A stretch of DNA of 41,403 nt from Zoogloeaceae bacterium (GTDB taxonomy: Bacteria; Pseudomonadota; Gammaproteobacteria; Burkholderiales; Rhodocyclaceae): the NCBI GenBank assembly GCA_016791025.1, contig JAEUNX010000139.1:1-41403 (forward strand), written 5' to 3'. Positions within the stretch are counted from its first letter, which is position 1, and each line of letters starts with the position of its first letter. Below are positions 8,625 to 17,063 of this stretch, in pieces. The translations under genes were made by a program, and so were the position numbers. The notes below the pieces were generated by a model. That model made no database searches and was not told the origin of the DNA. It saw only the letters and a program-made list of their open reading frames with translations.

Positions 8625-8660
8625 AGAGAGCACTCCGGGCGGGCGGTGGGGGGAGCCGGC

Positions 8661-8678
8661 CGCCACCATTCGGTGGCG
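8661..8678 (-). other. Leader hairpin of the host-attachment-family gene
   Basis: CGCCACC and GGTGGCG form a 7-base stem around ATTC. It lies between the candidate promoter and the start codon, about 37 bases upstream of the ATG, and so would be in the 5' leader RNA. The function is unknown. Confidence 0.4.
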
Positions 8679-8688
8679 TACGCTCCTC

Positions 8689-8717
8689 AATCTAGGTGTC
8701 GAATCCACTTCACGCAA
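8689..8717 (-). promoter_or_regulatory. Candidate sigma70 promoter of the host-attachment-family gene
   Basis: Read on the minus strand, TTGCGT (8712-8717) and TAGATT (8689-8694) are separated by exactly 17 bases. They match 3 of 6 and 4 of 6 consensus positions. The site is about 65 bases upstream of the ATG in a locally AT-richer patch. Confidence 0.35.
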
Positions 8718-8785
8718 ATTCTTTTTGTTCTCTTTGCTCTTGGCCTTGTGGGTCCTCGGCGGGGGGGCCGGGCAGGCCCTCAGGT

Positions 8786-9250
8786 CTAGAAAATACCCAT
8801 CGCCAACCCGCTTGCGAACGCCTCGCCCAGATCGCGGCAGCGAGCCAGATCGGCTTCGGTCAGCTCGCCCCGGGCGATGACCGGCTCCGCGACCTCCTTC
8901 CAGCGATAACCGTTGGCGATACGCCGGATCTCCCGCACGGCCCCGCTCCCGTCGTTGCCGGCGCTGACGAAGATCGCGAAGGGCACCCCTTCCATTTTTC
9001 CTTCCAGGGGGTAGTAGGTGCGGTCGAACAGGTCCTTCAATGCGCCACTCATGGTGCCGAAGTTCTCCGGTGTGCCAAGCAGTATCCCCCGGCACTGGGC
9101 GAGGTCGGTGATACCGGTGTCGAAGGCCCGCTGAAGGACCACGTCGACCTCCGGGACTGCCTGGGCGCCGGTAAGAACGGCCTTGGCCAGGCGTTCGGTG
9201 TTGCCGCTCTGGGTGTGATAAGCGACGAGGAGACGGGGGTAAGGACTCAT
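8786..9250 (-). CDS. Flavodoxin / NAD(P)H-dependent FMN reductase family protein
   Basis: This 154-residue protein has a flavodoxin-like fold. The FMN phosphate-binding loop is at residues 11-19 (HTQSGNTER after LLVAY), and LLGTPENFGTMSGALKDLFDR near residues 57-77 is the second FMN-contacting block, resembling WrbA-like and multimeric flavodoxin proteins. SAGNDGSGA near residue 97 is the third. It is probably a soluble quinone or electron-transfer flavoprotein, but the physiological partner cannot be told. The ATG overlaps the stop codon of the upstream mtfA gene by four bases (ATGA), so the two are translationally coupled. Confidence 0.88.
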   Translation of the reverse strand: MSPYPRLLVAYHTQSGNTERLAKAVLTGAQAVPEVDVVLQRAFDTGITDLAQCRGILLGTPENFGTMSGALKDLFDRTYYPLEGKMEGVPFAIFVSAGNDGSGAVREIRRIANGYRWKEVAEPVIARGELTEADLARCRDLGEAFASGLAMGIF

Positions 9251-10005
9251 GGCTTGGGAGCCGCGGGGTCCTGGCGGTAAAAACCCGCCAAAAGTTCATA
9301 CACTTTGGGGTGAGCGCGCCGCAGGCCCTGGGGGTCATCGAAGAAGGCTTCGCTCGCGACCGCGAAGAATTCCGCACCGTCCTCGGCCGCATAAGGGTCC
9401 AGGTAGGTCGGTAGGCCGCGTTCGACCAGGCGAGCCACGGACTGGCGGGCAGCTTCCATTTCGGCGGACCAGCGGCTCGGCGCCAAACCGCCCGGCAGCA
9501 GCGGGCGACCATCCACCTGCCCATCCAGCATGTCAAGCTTGTGGGCAAATTCGTGGATGACCACGTTGGCGCCGTCGACGGCGGCGGGATCATCAGGCCA
9601 TGACAGGATCACCGGCCCCCCGGGCCAGGCCTCGCCGAGGGCGGGTTCGTCGTATTCATGGATCACGCCGGCCTCGTCCACCACCTCCCGCGGAATCATG
9701 AAGTCCCCCCGATAGACCACCACGCCAATCCATCCTCGATAAGCCTCCAGACCGAGATTCAGGATCGGCAGACAGGCCTGGAGGGCAATGGCAAGGAGAA
9801 TGTCGTCGGTGAGGACGAAGCCGTGGGCGCCGTGGAATTCCTTTTCGGCAAGAAAATCCAGGCACAGGTTCCGCAGCCGTTGGCGATCCGTGGCGTTGAG
9901 ATGCCCGAGGCAGCGAAGGCGCGCCTCGACCCGCTGCCAGGTTTCCTCGCCAACCGCTGGGCGCTGGTTCCCGCGCAACCAGCGGACCACCCGCTTGAAC
10001 ACCAT
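9247..10005 (-). CDS. mtfA: MtfA-like zinc peptidase
   Basis: MtfA (YeeI) is a zinc-dependent peptidase that in E. coli binds the glucose repressor Mlc. The gluzincin motif HEFAHK is intact with H151 and H155 as zinc ligands and E152 as catalytic residue, and GAEFFAVASEAFFDDP downstream supplies the third glutamate ligand. At 252 residues it is normal length. The ATG has a strong AAAGGAG site 5 bases upstream. The gene overlaps the flavodoxin by four bases. No Mlc or pts genes are in the window, so the target in this organism is not known. Confidence 0.93.
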   Translation of the reverse strand: MVFKRVVRWLRGNQRPAVGEETWQRVEARLRCLGHLNATDRQRLRNLCLDFLAEKEFHGAHGFVLTDDILLAIALQACLPILNLGLEAYRGWIGVVVYRGDFMIPREVVDEAGVIHEYDEPALGEAWPGGPVILSWPDDPAAVDGANVVIHEFAHKLDMLDGQVDGRPLLPGGLAPSRWSAEMEAARQSVARLVERGLPTYLDPYAAEDGAEFFAVASEAFFDDPQGLRRAHPKVYELLAGFYRQDPAAPKP

Positions 10006-10058
10006 GAATACTCCTTTCCGTCGATCCGCTGGACCCTAGGCACCCCGGGCAGCGCGGG

Positions 10059-10967
10059 TCAGGAGGCGCGGGAACGGGTGGTAAGGCCGATGCCGGCAAA
10101 CACCAGGGCGATGCCGAGAAAATGGTACCAGTCGGGTCGCTCGCCCAGGAACACCGCCGCCAGGAGCGTGGAAAATACCGGCATCAGGTGGATGAAAAGG
10201 GAGCCGCGGTTGGGCCCGACAGCGGCGACGCCGGCGTTATAGAACACATAGCCGAGGAAGCCCGGGAAGATGCCGGCATAGAGCATTGCAAGCCAGGCTC
10301 GTGGACCTGCGACGATTTGGCGACCCTCTCCGGCCATCTCCCAGGCCCAGGCAGGCGCCAGAACCAGTAGGCCAACCACCGTGAATGCCGCCAGGGCGAC
10401 CATCGGGTGGAGGCCCGCCGGCCGCCATGACAGGCCAACCGTGTAAAGGCCCCAGGTCGCCACCGCCAGCAGCATCCACAGGTCGCCGACGTTGAGCCGC
10501 AGGTCAAGGAGCGCCGAGGGCTGGCCGTGGCTGATCAGGGTGAGGACTCCGACCAGGGAGATTGCCACCCCAGCGCCTTCCCCCCGGGTCAGGCGCTTGC
10601 CCAGGAGCGCCCAGGCCAGGGCGATCGTCGCTACCGGGATAAACGAGTTGAGGAGGGCAGCATTGGTGGCCGTGGTGTGCTGCAGGGCCAGATAGGCAAA
10701 GGTGTTGTAGCCCCCTACGCCCAGGAGCCCGAGCACGACCAGCGGTCGCCAGTGCTGGCGCAGGAGCGGCATCTGCTGGCGCAAATGGGGCAAGGCAAAG
10801 GGCAGGGTCAAGAGCAGGCAGATCGTCCACCGGGCAAAGGCCAGGGCCACCGGCGGGACGTCGGCCCGGATCCCCCGCCCGACGACCATGTTGCCCGACC
10901 AGAAGAGCACCGTGAGGGTGAGGAGCAGGTAGGGATGGGCGGACCAGCGGGCAGGGGGGGCGTCCAT
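10059..10967 (-). CDS. EamA/DMT family membrane transporter
   Basis: This 302-residue protein has about ten hydrophobic helices in two homologous EamA halves. The first half starts LLLTLTVLFWSGNMVVGRG and the second GDLWMLLAVATWGLY, the usual motifs of the drug/metabolite transporter superfamily. Such proteins export amino acids, metabolites or drugs; the substrate cannot be predicted. I chose ATG at 10967 (MDAPPARW) because the frame upstream runs into the promoter region of the divergent relA. The gap between the two starts is 76 bases. It ends 53 bases before mtfA and may be cotranscribed with it. Confidence 0.9.
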   Translation of the reverse strand: MDAPPARWSAHPYLLLTLTVLFWSGNMVVGRGIRADVPPVALAFARWTICLLLTLPFALPHLRQQMPLLRQHWRPLVVLGLLGVGGYNTFAYLALQHTTATNAALLNSFIPVATIALAWALLGKRLTRGEGAGVAISLVGVLTLISHGQPSALLDLRLNVGDLWMLLAVATWGLYTVGLSWRPAGLHPMVALAAFTVVGLLVLAPAWAWEMAGEGRQIVAGPRAWLAMLYAGIFPGFLGYVFYNAGVAAVGPNRGSLFIHLMPVFSTLLAAVFLGERPDWYHFLGIALVFAGIGLTTRSRAS

Positions 10968-11043
10968 GGGGGAATTGAAACCGGATGTTGGAGCCCCATT
11001 ATCGAGATGGGGCCCGATCGCCTCAATGTGGGATACTCCTAAC

Positions 11044-13251
11044 ATGGTTTCCGTCAGTCACGCCGTCACTGAAGCCGATGCCGAAACGCCGCCCATCGAC
11101 CGGCTGTGCGACGGCTTGAGCGAAGCCCAGCGGGCCCTCGTCGAGCGCGCCCTGGTCATGGCCGAGCCGATTTACCGGGATCGGGTCCTGGGAACGGGAG
11201 AGGCGGTGTGGCGCCACGCCCTGGGCACCGCGATGATCGCGGCCTCCTTGCGCCTGGACGTGGAGACGCGGATCGCGGCAGTACTGTTCTCGGTGGAGGA
11301 ATACCTGGAGGGTGCCGACGCCCGCCTGGAAGAGGAGTTCGGTGCGCCGGTGGCCAGATTGGTCGAAGGCCTCAAGTCGCTCAACGGGCTCAGGGTCATC
11401 ACACGCATGACCGCCAATGCCACCGCGCCGGACATCCGGGCCCAGACCGAGACCCTGCGCAAGATGCTCCTCGCCATGGTCACGGACATCCGGGTCGTTC
11501 TCCTGCGCCTGGCGTCCCGCACCCAGACCCTGCGTTTTTTCACCGAGCAGCCGGGCAGCAGCCGGGAGGATGTCGCCCGGGAAAGTCTCGACATCTACGC
11601 GCCCCTGGCCAACCGCCTTGGGGTCTGGCAGCTCAAGTGGGAGCTGGAGGATCTTTCGTTCCGCTTTCTCGAACCGGAGACCTACAAGCGCATCGCCAAG
11701 ATGCTCGACGAGCGCCGTGTCGAACGCCAGCAGTTCATCGACGACTGCATCGAGCGCCTGAAACGGGAACTGGCCGCCATGGGCATCGAGGCCGAAATCT
11801 ATGGCCGCCCCAAGCATATCTACAGCATCTACAACAAGATGCGGCGGAAAGGGCTGGACTTTTCCGAAGTCTATGACATCCGCGCGCTACGGGTCCTGGT
11901 GCGGGAGATTAAGGAGTGTTACTCGGTCCTTGGGCTGGTGCACCAGATCTGGCAGCCGATCCCTAAGGAATTCGACGACTACATCACGATGCCCAAGGGC
12001 AACAACTACCAGTCCCTCCACACGGCCGTGGTGGCAGGTGACGGGCGAGCCCTGGAAGTCCAGATCCGAACCTTCGCCATGCACCAGCATGCCGAACTCG
12101 GGGTGGCAGCCCATTGGCGCTACAAGGAGGGTGGCGCCTCCAGCAGTGAGTACGACGAAAAGATTGCCCTCCTGCGCAGCCTTCTGTCCTGGCGCGACGA
12201 GGTGGCCGATTCGGCCGACTGGGTGGAAAAGTTCAAGCGCGCTTCCCTGGATGACACCATCTACGTGCTCACCCCTCAGGGTCGGGTGGTGGAACTGGCG
12301 CGGGGCGCCACGCCGCTGGATTTCGCCTATCGTGTGCATACCAGTCTGGGGCACCGCTGCCGTGGCGCGAAGGTGGACGGCCACCTGGTACCGCTCAACA
12401 CCGTGCTTGAGAACGGTCAGACGGTCGAGATCACGGCGGCCAAGGAAGGCGGTCCATCACGGGACTGGCTCAATCCCGCGCAAGCGTACGTCCACACCGG
12501 CCGGGCCCGCCAGAAGATCAAGCAATACTTCGCCGCTCTGGAAGAGGAAGAGCTTCTCACCCGCGGCCGCAGCTTCGTCACCAAGGAACTTCAACGGGAA
12601 GGGCATGGCCAGACCAACATGGAGGGCCTGGCCGGCCGGCTGGGCTTCAAGGACACGGCCAGTCTGTTCATTGCCGCCGGACGTGGCGAGATCGGCCCCC
12701 GGGCTGTGCAGATGGCCCTGCGGGAGGCTGCCCATGAATCCGCCGAAGAGTCCCGCGAGCCGGAAATCGTCATTGGTCGCAGCCATGGTCATGACAGCAG
12801 CGACCGGATCCTCATCGTCGGGGTCGGCAAGCTGCTGACGTCCCTCGGGCGGTGCTGCAAGCCCGCCCCGCCGGATGCCATTGAAGGCTTTGTTACCCGA
12901 GGCCGGGGGATCTCCATCCACCGGGTGGACTGTCCGGACTTCCAGAATCTGGCCCGGCGCCATCCTGAGCGTCTGGTGGCCGCCGAATGGGGTGATCAGG
13001 CCATTGGCGGGCGTCAGGCGGTCTATCCCACCGACATCCGGGTCAAGGCCGCGGATCGCCAGGGCTTGCTGCGGGACATCTCCGAAGTCCTGTCGCGGGA
13101 GAAGCTGAATGTCATCGCAGTGAACACCCTGTCCAAGAAGGGCGCCGCCTTCATGAAATTCACCGTCGAGGTGGCGGGCGTGGCCCAGCTTCAACGGGCA
13201 TTGACCGTGATCCGCGAGGTGGATGGGGTGGAGGATGTCACCCGGGGTTGA
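11044..13251 (+). CDS. relA: GTP pyrophosphokinase, (p)ppGpp synthetase RelA
   Basis: This 735-residue long RSH protein makes pppGpp/ppGpp from ATP and GTP or GDP during starvation. The N-terminal hydrolase domain is degenerate: where SpoT and Rel have HD, this protein has F82-S83 (AVLFSVEEY), so it should not hydrolyse alarmone. The synthetase domain carries GRPKHIYSIYNKM, YDIRALRVLV, NNYQSLHTAVV and EVQIRTFAMHQHAELGVAAHW. TGS (DTIYVLTPQGRVVELARGAT), a zinc-finger/helical region with RCCKPAPPD, and a C-terminal ACT domain (about 660-735) follow, as needed for ribosome sensing. ATG at 11044 (MVSVSH) is the usual betaproteobacterial start; an upstream in-frame start would enter the divergent EamA gene. 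A bifunctional SpoT is expected elsewhere in the genome. Confidence 0.96.
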   Translation: MVSVSHAVTEADAETPPIDRLCDGLSEAQRALVERALVMAEPIYRDRVLGTGEAVWRHALGTAMIAASLRLDVETRIAAVLFSVEEYLEGADARLEEEFGAPVARLVEGLKSLNGLRVITRMTANATAPDIRAQTETLRKMLLAMVTDIRVVLLRLASRTQTLRFFTEQPGSSREDVARESLDIYAPLANRLGVWQLKWELEDLSFRFLEPETYKRIAKMLDERRVERQQFIDDCIERLKRELAAMGIEAEIYGRPKHIYSIYNKMRRKGLDFSEVYDIRALRVLVREIKECYSVLGLVHQIWQPIPKEFDDYITMPKGNNYQSLHTAVVAGDGRALEVQIRTFAMHQHAELGVAAHWRYKEGGASSSEYDEKIALLRSLLSWRDEVADSADWVEKFKRASLDDTIYVLTPQGRVVELARGATPLDFAYRVHTSLGHRCRGAKVDGHLVPLNTVLENGQTVEITAAKEGGPSRDWLNPAQAYVHTGRARQKIKQYFAALEEEELLTRGRSFVTKELQREGHGQTNMEGLAGRLGFKDTASLFIAAGRGEIGPRAVQMALREAAHESAEESREPEIVIGRSHGHDSSDRILIVGVGKLLTSLGRCCKPAPPDAIEGFVTRGRGISIHRVDCPDFQNLARRHPERLVAAEWGDQAIGGRQAVYPTDIRVKAADRQGLLRDISEVLSREKLNVIAVNTLSKKGAAFMKFTVEVAGVAQLQRALTVIREVDGVEDVTRG

Positions 13252-13256
13252 CCTTC

Positions 13257-13282
13257 GGCCGGCGTCTCAGCCCTGGCCGGCC
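13257..13282. terminator. Possible hairpin between convergent relA and ppk
   Basis: GGCCGGC (13257-13263) can pair with GCCGGCC (13276-13282) around a 12-base loop containing the ppk stop codon. There is no clear T-tract. It is a weak candidate for a bidirectional stop signal in the 15-base gap between these genes. Confidence 0.3.
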
Positions 13283-15381
13283 AGTTCCTGCAGGATGAGG
13301 GTCTGGGCGGACCGCTGACGGCCCCTCGGCGTGCGGCGGCGATAGGTACCGTTGGCGAGCATTTCCCAGGATTGGCAGTTGTCCACCAGGTAGGGGCGGA
13401 GCCCTTCCTTCATCACCCTGCGCTTGAGCTTCGGGTCCAGGACGGGAAACGCCACCTCGATGCGGCGGAAGAAGTTCCGTCCCATCCAATCAGCGCTGGA
13501 AAGGTAGATCTTCTCCGACCCGGCGGCGTGGAAATAAAAGATCCGGTGATGTTCCAGGAAGCGGCCGACGATCGAGCGCACCCGGATGCTTTCGGACAGA
13601 CCGGGGACCCCCGGGCGCAGCGCGCAGGGGCCACGCACAACGAGATCGATCTCGACACCTGCCTGGGAGGCGGCGTAGAGGGCCTCGATGGTCTCGGGTT
13701 CGAGAAGCGCGTTCATCTTGGCGATGATGCGGGACTTGCGGCCCTGGCGAGCCTCCGCTGCTTCCGCCTCAATGGCCGCAACCACGTTCGCATGCAACGC
13801 AAAAGGCGCTTGCCAGAGGTGGCGCAAAGTCGCGGCACGACCGAGCCCGGTGATCTGCTTGAAGATTTCTGCCACATCCTCGCCAATTTCCTCGTTGGCG
13901 GTGAGTAGGCCGAAGTCGGTGTAGAAGCGGGTCGTGCGGGGATGATAGTTGCCGGTGCCCAGATGGACGTAGCGCCGCAGGCCTTGGTCCTCGCGACGGA
14001 CCACGATCAACAGTTTGGCGTGGGTCTTGTAGCCGAACACGCCATAGACGACGTGGGCGCCAACCTCTTCAAGACGGTTGGCCCAGGAGATGTTGGCCTC
14101 CTCGTCGAATCGGGCCATCAGTTCGACCACGACGGTCACCTCCTTGCCGTTGCGCGCGGCCCGGGCCAGATGTTCCATGAGCACCGAGTCGGTGCCGGTG
14201 CGGTAGACCGTCATCCGGATCGCCAGCACCTGCGGATCGTCGGCGGCGGCTTCCAGGAGTTCGATCACTGGCGCAAATTGCTGAAAGGGGTGGTGGAGCA
14301 AGATGTCCTGGCGCCGGATCGCGGCAAATACGTCCGACCCCTGGCTCAGGGCCCGCGGAAGGCCGGGCCGAAACGGCGGGTACTTGAGGTCTGGCCGGTC
14401 CACCCAGTCCGGTACCTCGATGAGCCGCACCAGATTCACGATCCCTGGCGTGCGATACAGGTCGCTATGCATCAGGTCGAAATGTTGGAGGAGGAACTCG
14501 GACATGGCCGTGGAGCAGTTATCCGCCACCTCCAGGCGAACCGCATCGCCAAAACGCCGCTGTTGCAGCTCCCCCTTGAGAGTGGCCCGCAGATCTTTCA
14601 CCTCTTCCTCGTCCACGAAGAGATCCGAGTTGCGGGTCACGCGGAACTGGTAGCACCCAAGTACCTGCATCCCGGTAAAGAGTTCATCCACGTGCTGATG
14701 CAGCACGGACGAGAGAAACACGAAGCCGTAGTCGATACCGGCAATGTCCCGGGGCAGGCGGATCACCCGGGGGAGCGCCCGCGGCGCCTGGACGATGGCG
14801 GCATCGCAATCCCGCCCGAAGGCGTCTCGCCCCTCCAGTTCCACCGCGAAATTCAGGCTCTTGTTCAGCACCCGGGGGAAAGGATGGGCCGGGTCCAGGC
14901 CGATGGGGGTGAGCACGGGTTTGACCTGGGTGACGAAGTAATTGTGTATCCACTCCCGCTGGGCTTCGCTCCACTGGATACGCCGAAGGAAGGCGATCCC
15001 TTGGTGGCGGAGCGCCGGGAGGATGTCATCGTTAAGCAAGTCGTATTGGTCCGCTATGAGGCGATGGACTTCGCGACTGACCTTTTCCAGCAGATCCCCC
15101 GGGAGGGTGCCGTCATCGCCGGCGGAGAGGGTGCCCAGGCGAAGGTGTTCCTTGATGCCTGCCACCCGAATCTCGAAGAACTCGTCGAGATTGCTCGATA
15201 CGATGCACAGGAAGCGCAGGCGCTCCAGGAGCGGCACGGCCGGGTCTGCCGCCTGGGCGAGCACCCGTCGCTGGAATTGCAGCAGGGACAGCTCCCGATT
15301 GATGAAATGCTCCGGCGGGAAAGCACGCAGGTCGAGGGTTCGGCTCATGGTGGTCGGTGGCAGGCGGTCGGACTCGGACAT
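13267..15381 (-). CDS. ppk1: Polyphosphate kinase 1
   Basis: PPK1 reversibly transfers the gamma-phosphate of ATP to growing polyphosphate chains. From the chosen start it has 704 residues and all four domains: N-terminal (FINRELSLLQFQRRVL, RLRFLCIVSSNLDEFFEIR), the head domain, and two phospholipase-D-like catalytic domains. The autophosphorylated histidine is H454 in GYKTHAKLLIV, and the second catalytic histidine is H611 in RFLEHHRIFYF. SSADWMGRNFFRRIE is intact. ATG at 15381 (MSESDR) is chosen; ATG at 15348 (MSRTLDL) is also possible, and TTG at 15423 is unlikely because it lies inside a candidate regulatory repeat. It is divergent from ppx and convergent with relA. Confidence 0.96.
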   Translation of the reverse strand: MSESDRLPPTTMSRTLDLRAFPPEHFINRELSLLQFQRRVLAQAADPAVPLLERLRFLCIVSSNLDEFFEIRVAGIKEHLRLGTLSAGDDGTLPGDLLEKVSREVHRLIADQYDLLNDDILPALRHQGIAFLRRIQWSEAQREWIHNYFVTQVKPVLTPIGLDPAHPFPRVLNKSLNFAVELEGRDAFGRDCDAAIVQAPRALPRVIRLPRDIAGIDYGFVFLSSVLHQHVDELFTGMQVLGCYQFRVTRNSDLFVDEEEVKDLRATLKGELQQRRFGDAVRLEVADNCSTAMSEFLLQHFDLMHSDLYRTPGIVNLVRLIEVPDWVDRPDLKYPPFRPGLPRALSQGSDVFAAIRRQDILLHHPFQQFAPVIELLEAAADDPQVLAIRMTVYRTGTDSVLMEHLARAARNGKEVTVVVELMARFDEEANISWANRLEEVGAHVVYGVFGYKTHAKLLIVVRREDQGLRRYVHLGTGNYHPRTTRFYTDFGLLTANEEIGEDVAEIFKQITGLGRAATLRHLWQAPFALHANVVAAIEAEAAEARQGRKSRIIAKMNALLEPETIEALYAASQAGVEIDLVVRGPCALRPGVPGLSESIRVRSIVGRFLEHHRIFYFHAAGSEKIYLSSADWMGRNFFRRIEVAFPVLDPKLKRRVMKEGLRPYLVDNCQSWEMLANGTYRRRTPRGRQRSAQTLILQELAGQG

Positions 15382-15415
15382 CTTGGACGCGAGATTCTGG
15401 GCAGGAGCCCCAGTA

Positions 15416-15444
15416 TGTGACAAGTAGATTACGGCGCTGTGACA
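15416..15444 (-). promoter_or_regulatory. Candidate Pho box between ppk and ppx
   Basis: TGTGACA occurs at 15416-15422 and again at 15438-15444, exactly 22 bases apart. On the minus strand each reads TGTCACA, close to the TGTCA core of PhoB half-sites, which repeat every 11 bases; the middle 11-base position (15427-15433) does not match. It lies 35-63 bases upstream of the ppk ATG. PhoB control of ppk is known in other proteobacteria; here it is inference. Confidence 0.35.
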
Positions 15445-15557
15445 CGAACCGCCGGGCCGGCCCCCCGGCGACCCAACTTTGGCCAGCGCCGGACCGGCCC
15501 CGGTGCGGTGATAGAATTCTCGCCTATCGCTTCACCGGGCCTTCGGGCGCTTCCCGC

Positions 15558-17057
15558 ATGGAACACGAGCTAATCGCCGCCGTCGACCTGGGCTCCAACA
15601 GCTTCCGCCTCCAGGTAGGCCGCTGTGTCGGTGACCAGATCTACCCCCTCGACGGGCTGAAGGAGGTGGTCCGCCTCGCCGCCGGACTCACCCCGGAGAA
15701 GACTCTCGACTTCGCGGCTCGCCAGCGGGGCCTGGCCGCCTTGCGGCGCTTTGGCGAGCGCCTGCGGGGTTTTGCGCCGGACACGGTCCGGGCGGTGGCT
15801 ACCAATACCCTGAGGGTGGCCAAGAATGCTCCCGAGTTTCTGGTGGAAGCCGAGGCCGCGTTGGGTTTCCCGATCGAGGTGATCGCCGGACGCGAAGAGG
15901 CGCGCCTGATTTACGTTGGCGTCGCCCATTGCCTGCCGGACCCCCATCGCCAGCAACTGGTGGTGGACATCGGCGGCGGCTCCACCGAGTTCATCATCGG
16001 CAAAAGCTTCCAGCCCTTGCAACTCGAATCCCTCTACATGGGGTGCGTGTCCTACAGCCTGCGCTACTTTCCCGAAGGCCAGGTGGACAAGCGCCGTTTT
16101 TGCGAAGCGGAGCTGGCGGCGCGCCGGGAGTTGCAGGCCATCGGCTTCCCCTATCGCGAAACCGGCTGGGAGCGGGCCGTGGGATCCTCCGGTTCGGCCA
16201 AGGCCCTCCTTGATGTGCTTGAGCAGAACGGCTGGTCCGAGGGAGGCATCAGCCTGGAAGGGCTGGAGCATTTTCGCGCCGCCCTTGTTCGGGCCGGCAG
16301 TGTCCATCGCCTCGACCTCCCAGGCCTCAAAGGCGACCGGCTGCCCGTCATTGCCGGGGGACTGGCCATCATGACGGCGGTGTTCAAGGAGTTTGCCCTT
16401 GAACACCTGGCTTTTTCCGACGGCGCGCTGCGCCTGGGCGTGCTCTACGACCTGTTGGGGCGCTACCACCACCACGACCATCGGGATGCGACGGTGCAGG
16501 CCTTCGCCCGCCGCTACGATACGGACGCCGCCCACGCCGATCAGGTGGCCGACACCGCCTTGAATCTGCTCGCCCAGATCCAGCCTGCCAGTCTCGATCC
16601 CGACCATCCTGAGCATCGATTTCTCGTCTGGGCGGCCCGTCTGCACGAAATCGGCGTCTCCGTGGCCCACTCCGGCTATCACAAGCACAGTGCCTACATT
16701 CTTGCCAACGCCGACATGCCGGGCTTTTCCAAGATGGACCAAAGCCGCCTTGCCCGCATCGTCCTCGCCCATCGTGGCAAACTGGAGCGCCTGGCCCCCC
16801 TCGACCCCAATAGCAGCGACTGGCGGCTGATCGGCTGCCTGCGGCTTGCCGCCGTGCTGCACCGGGCCCGCGACGGACGCGGCACGCCGCCGGTGGAGCT
16901 GCGTGCCGACGGTCGCGACCTGATCCTGATCGCGGACGCAAACTGGCTCGACGAGCACCCCCTCACGGCGGCCGCGCTGGCCGATGAGGAGCGGCAGTGG
17001 GGCCTCATAGGCCGCCCCTTGCGAGTTCTGCGCGGTGCGCGCCGGGCGGTAGCCTAG
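15558..17057 (+). CDS. ppx: Exopolyphosphatase (Ppx/GppA family)
   Basis: Ppx removes terminal phosphates from polyphosphate; GppA-type members also convert pppGpp to ppGpp. The 499-residue protein has the ASKHA-fold phosphate loops: AVDLGSNSFRLQ at residues 9-20 and VDIGGGSTEF near residue 137. E118 or a nearby residue in VIAGREEARLIY is the expected catalytic glutamate region. The C-terminal HD-like domain (from about 320) has ARLHEIGVSVAHSGYHKHSAYI, typical of the long form of E. coli-type Ppx. ATG at 15558 (MEHELIAAVDLG) fits the family. It is divergent from ppk with about 175 bases between them and lies 6 bases before the MCE transporter operon. Confidence 0.95.
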   Translation: MEHELIAAVDLGSNSFRLQVGRCVGDQIYPLDGLKEVVRLAAGLTPEKTLDFAARQRGLAALRRFGERLRGFAPDTVRAVATNTLRVAKNAPEFLVEAEAALGFPIEVIAGREEARLIYVGVAHCLPDPHRQQLVVDIGGGSTEFIIGKSFQPLQLESLYMGCVSYSLRYFPEGQVDKRRFCEAELAARRELQAIGFPYRETGWERAVGSSGSAKALLDVLEQNGWSEGGISLEGLEHFRAALVRAGSVHRLDLPGLKGDRLPVIAGGLAIMTAVFKEFALEHLAFSDGALRLGVLYDLLGRYHHHDHRDATVQAFARRYDTDAAHADQVADTALNLLAQIQPASLDPDHPEHRFLVWAARLHEIGVSVAHSGYHKHSAYILANADMPGFSKMDQSRLARIVLAHRGKLERLAPLDPNSSDWRLIGCLRLAAVLHRARDGRGTPPVELRADGRDLILIADANWLDEHPLTAAALADEERQWGLIGRPLRVLRGARRAVA

Positions 17058-17063
17058 ACGACC

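Noticed and set aside
11044..13251. Bifunctional SpoT/Rel
   Set aside because: The HD dyad is replaced by F82-S83, so the hydrolase is inactive and RelA is the better name.
13942..15420. 492-codon plus-strand frame over ppk1
   Set aside because: The minus strand encodes complete PPK1 with both catalytic histidines; the plus frame is a shadow.
15381..15423. TTG at 15423 as the ppk start
   Set aside because: It has no ribosome binding site and falls inside the candidate Pho repeat; ATG at 15381 or 15348 is better.
15570..16958. 462-codon minus-strand frame over ppx
   Set aside because: Antisense to an intact Ppx; no domain recognised.
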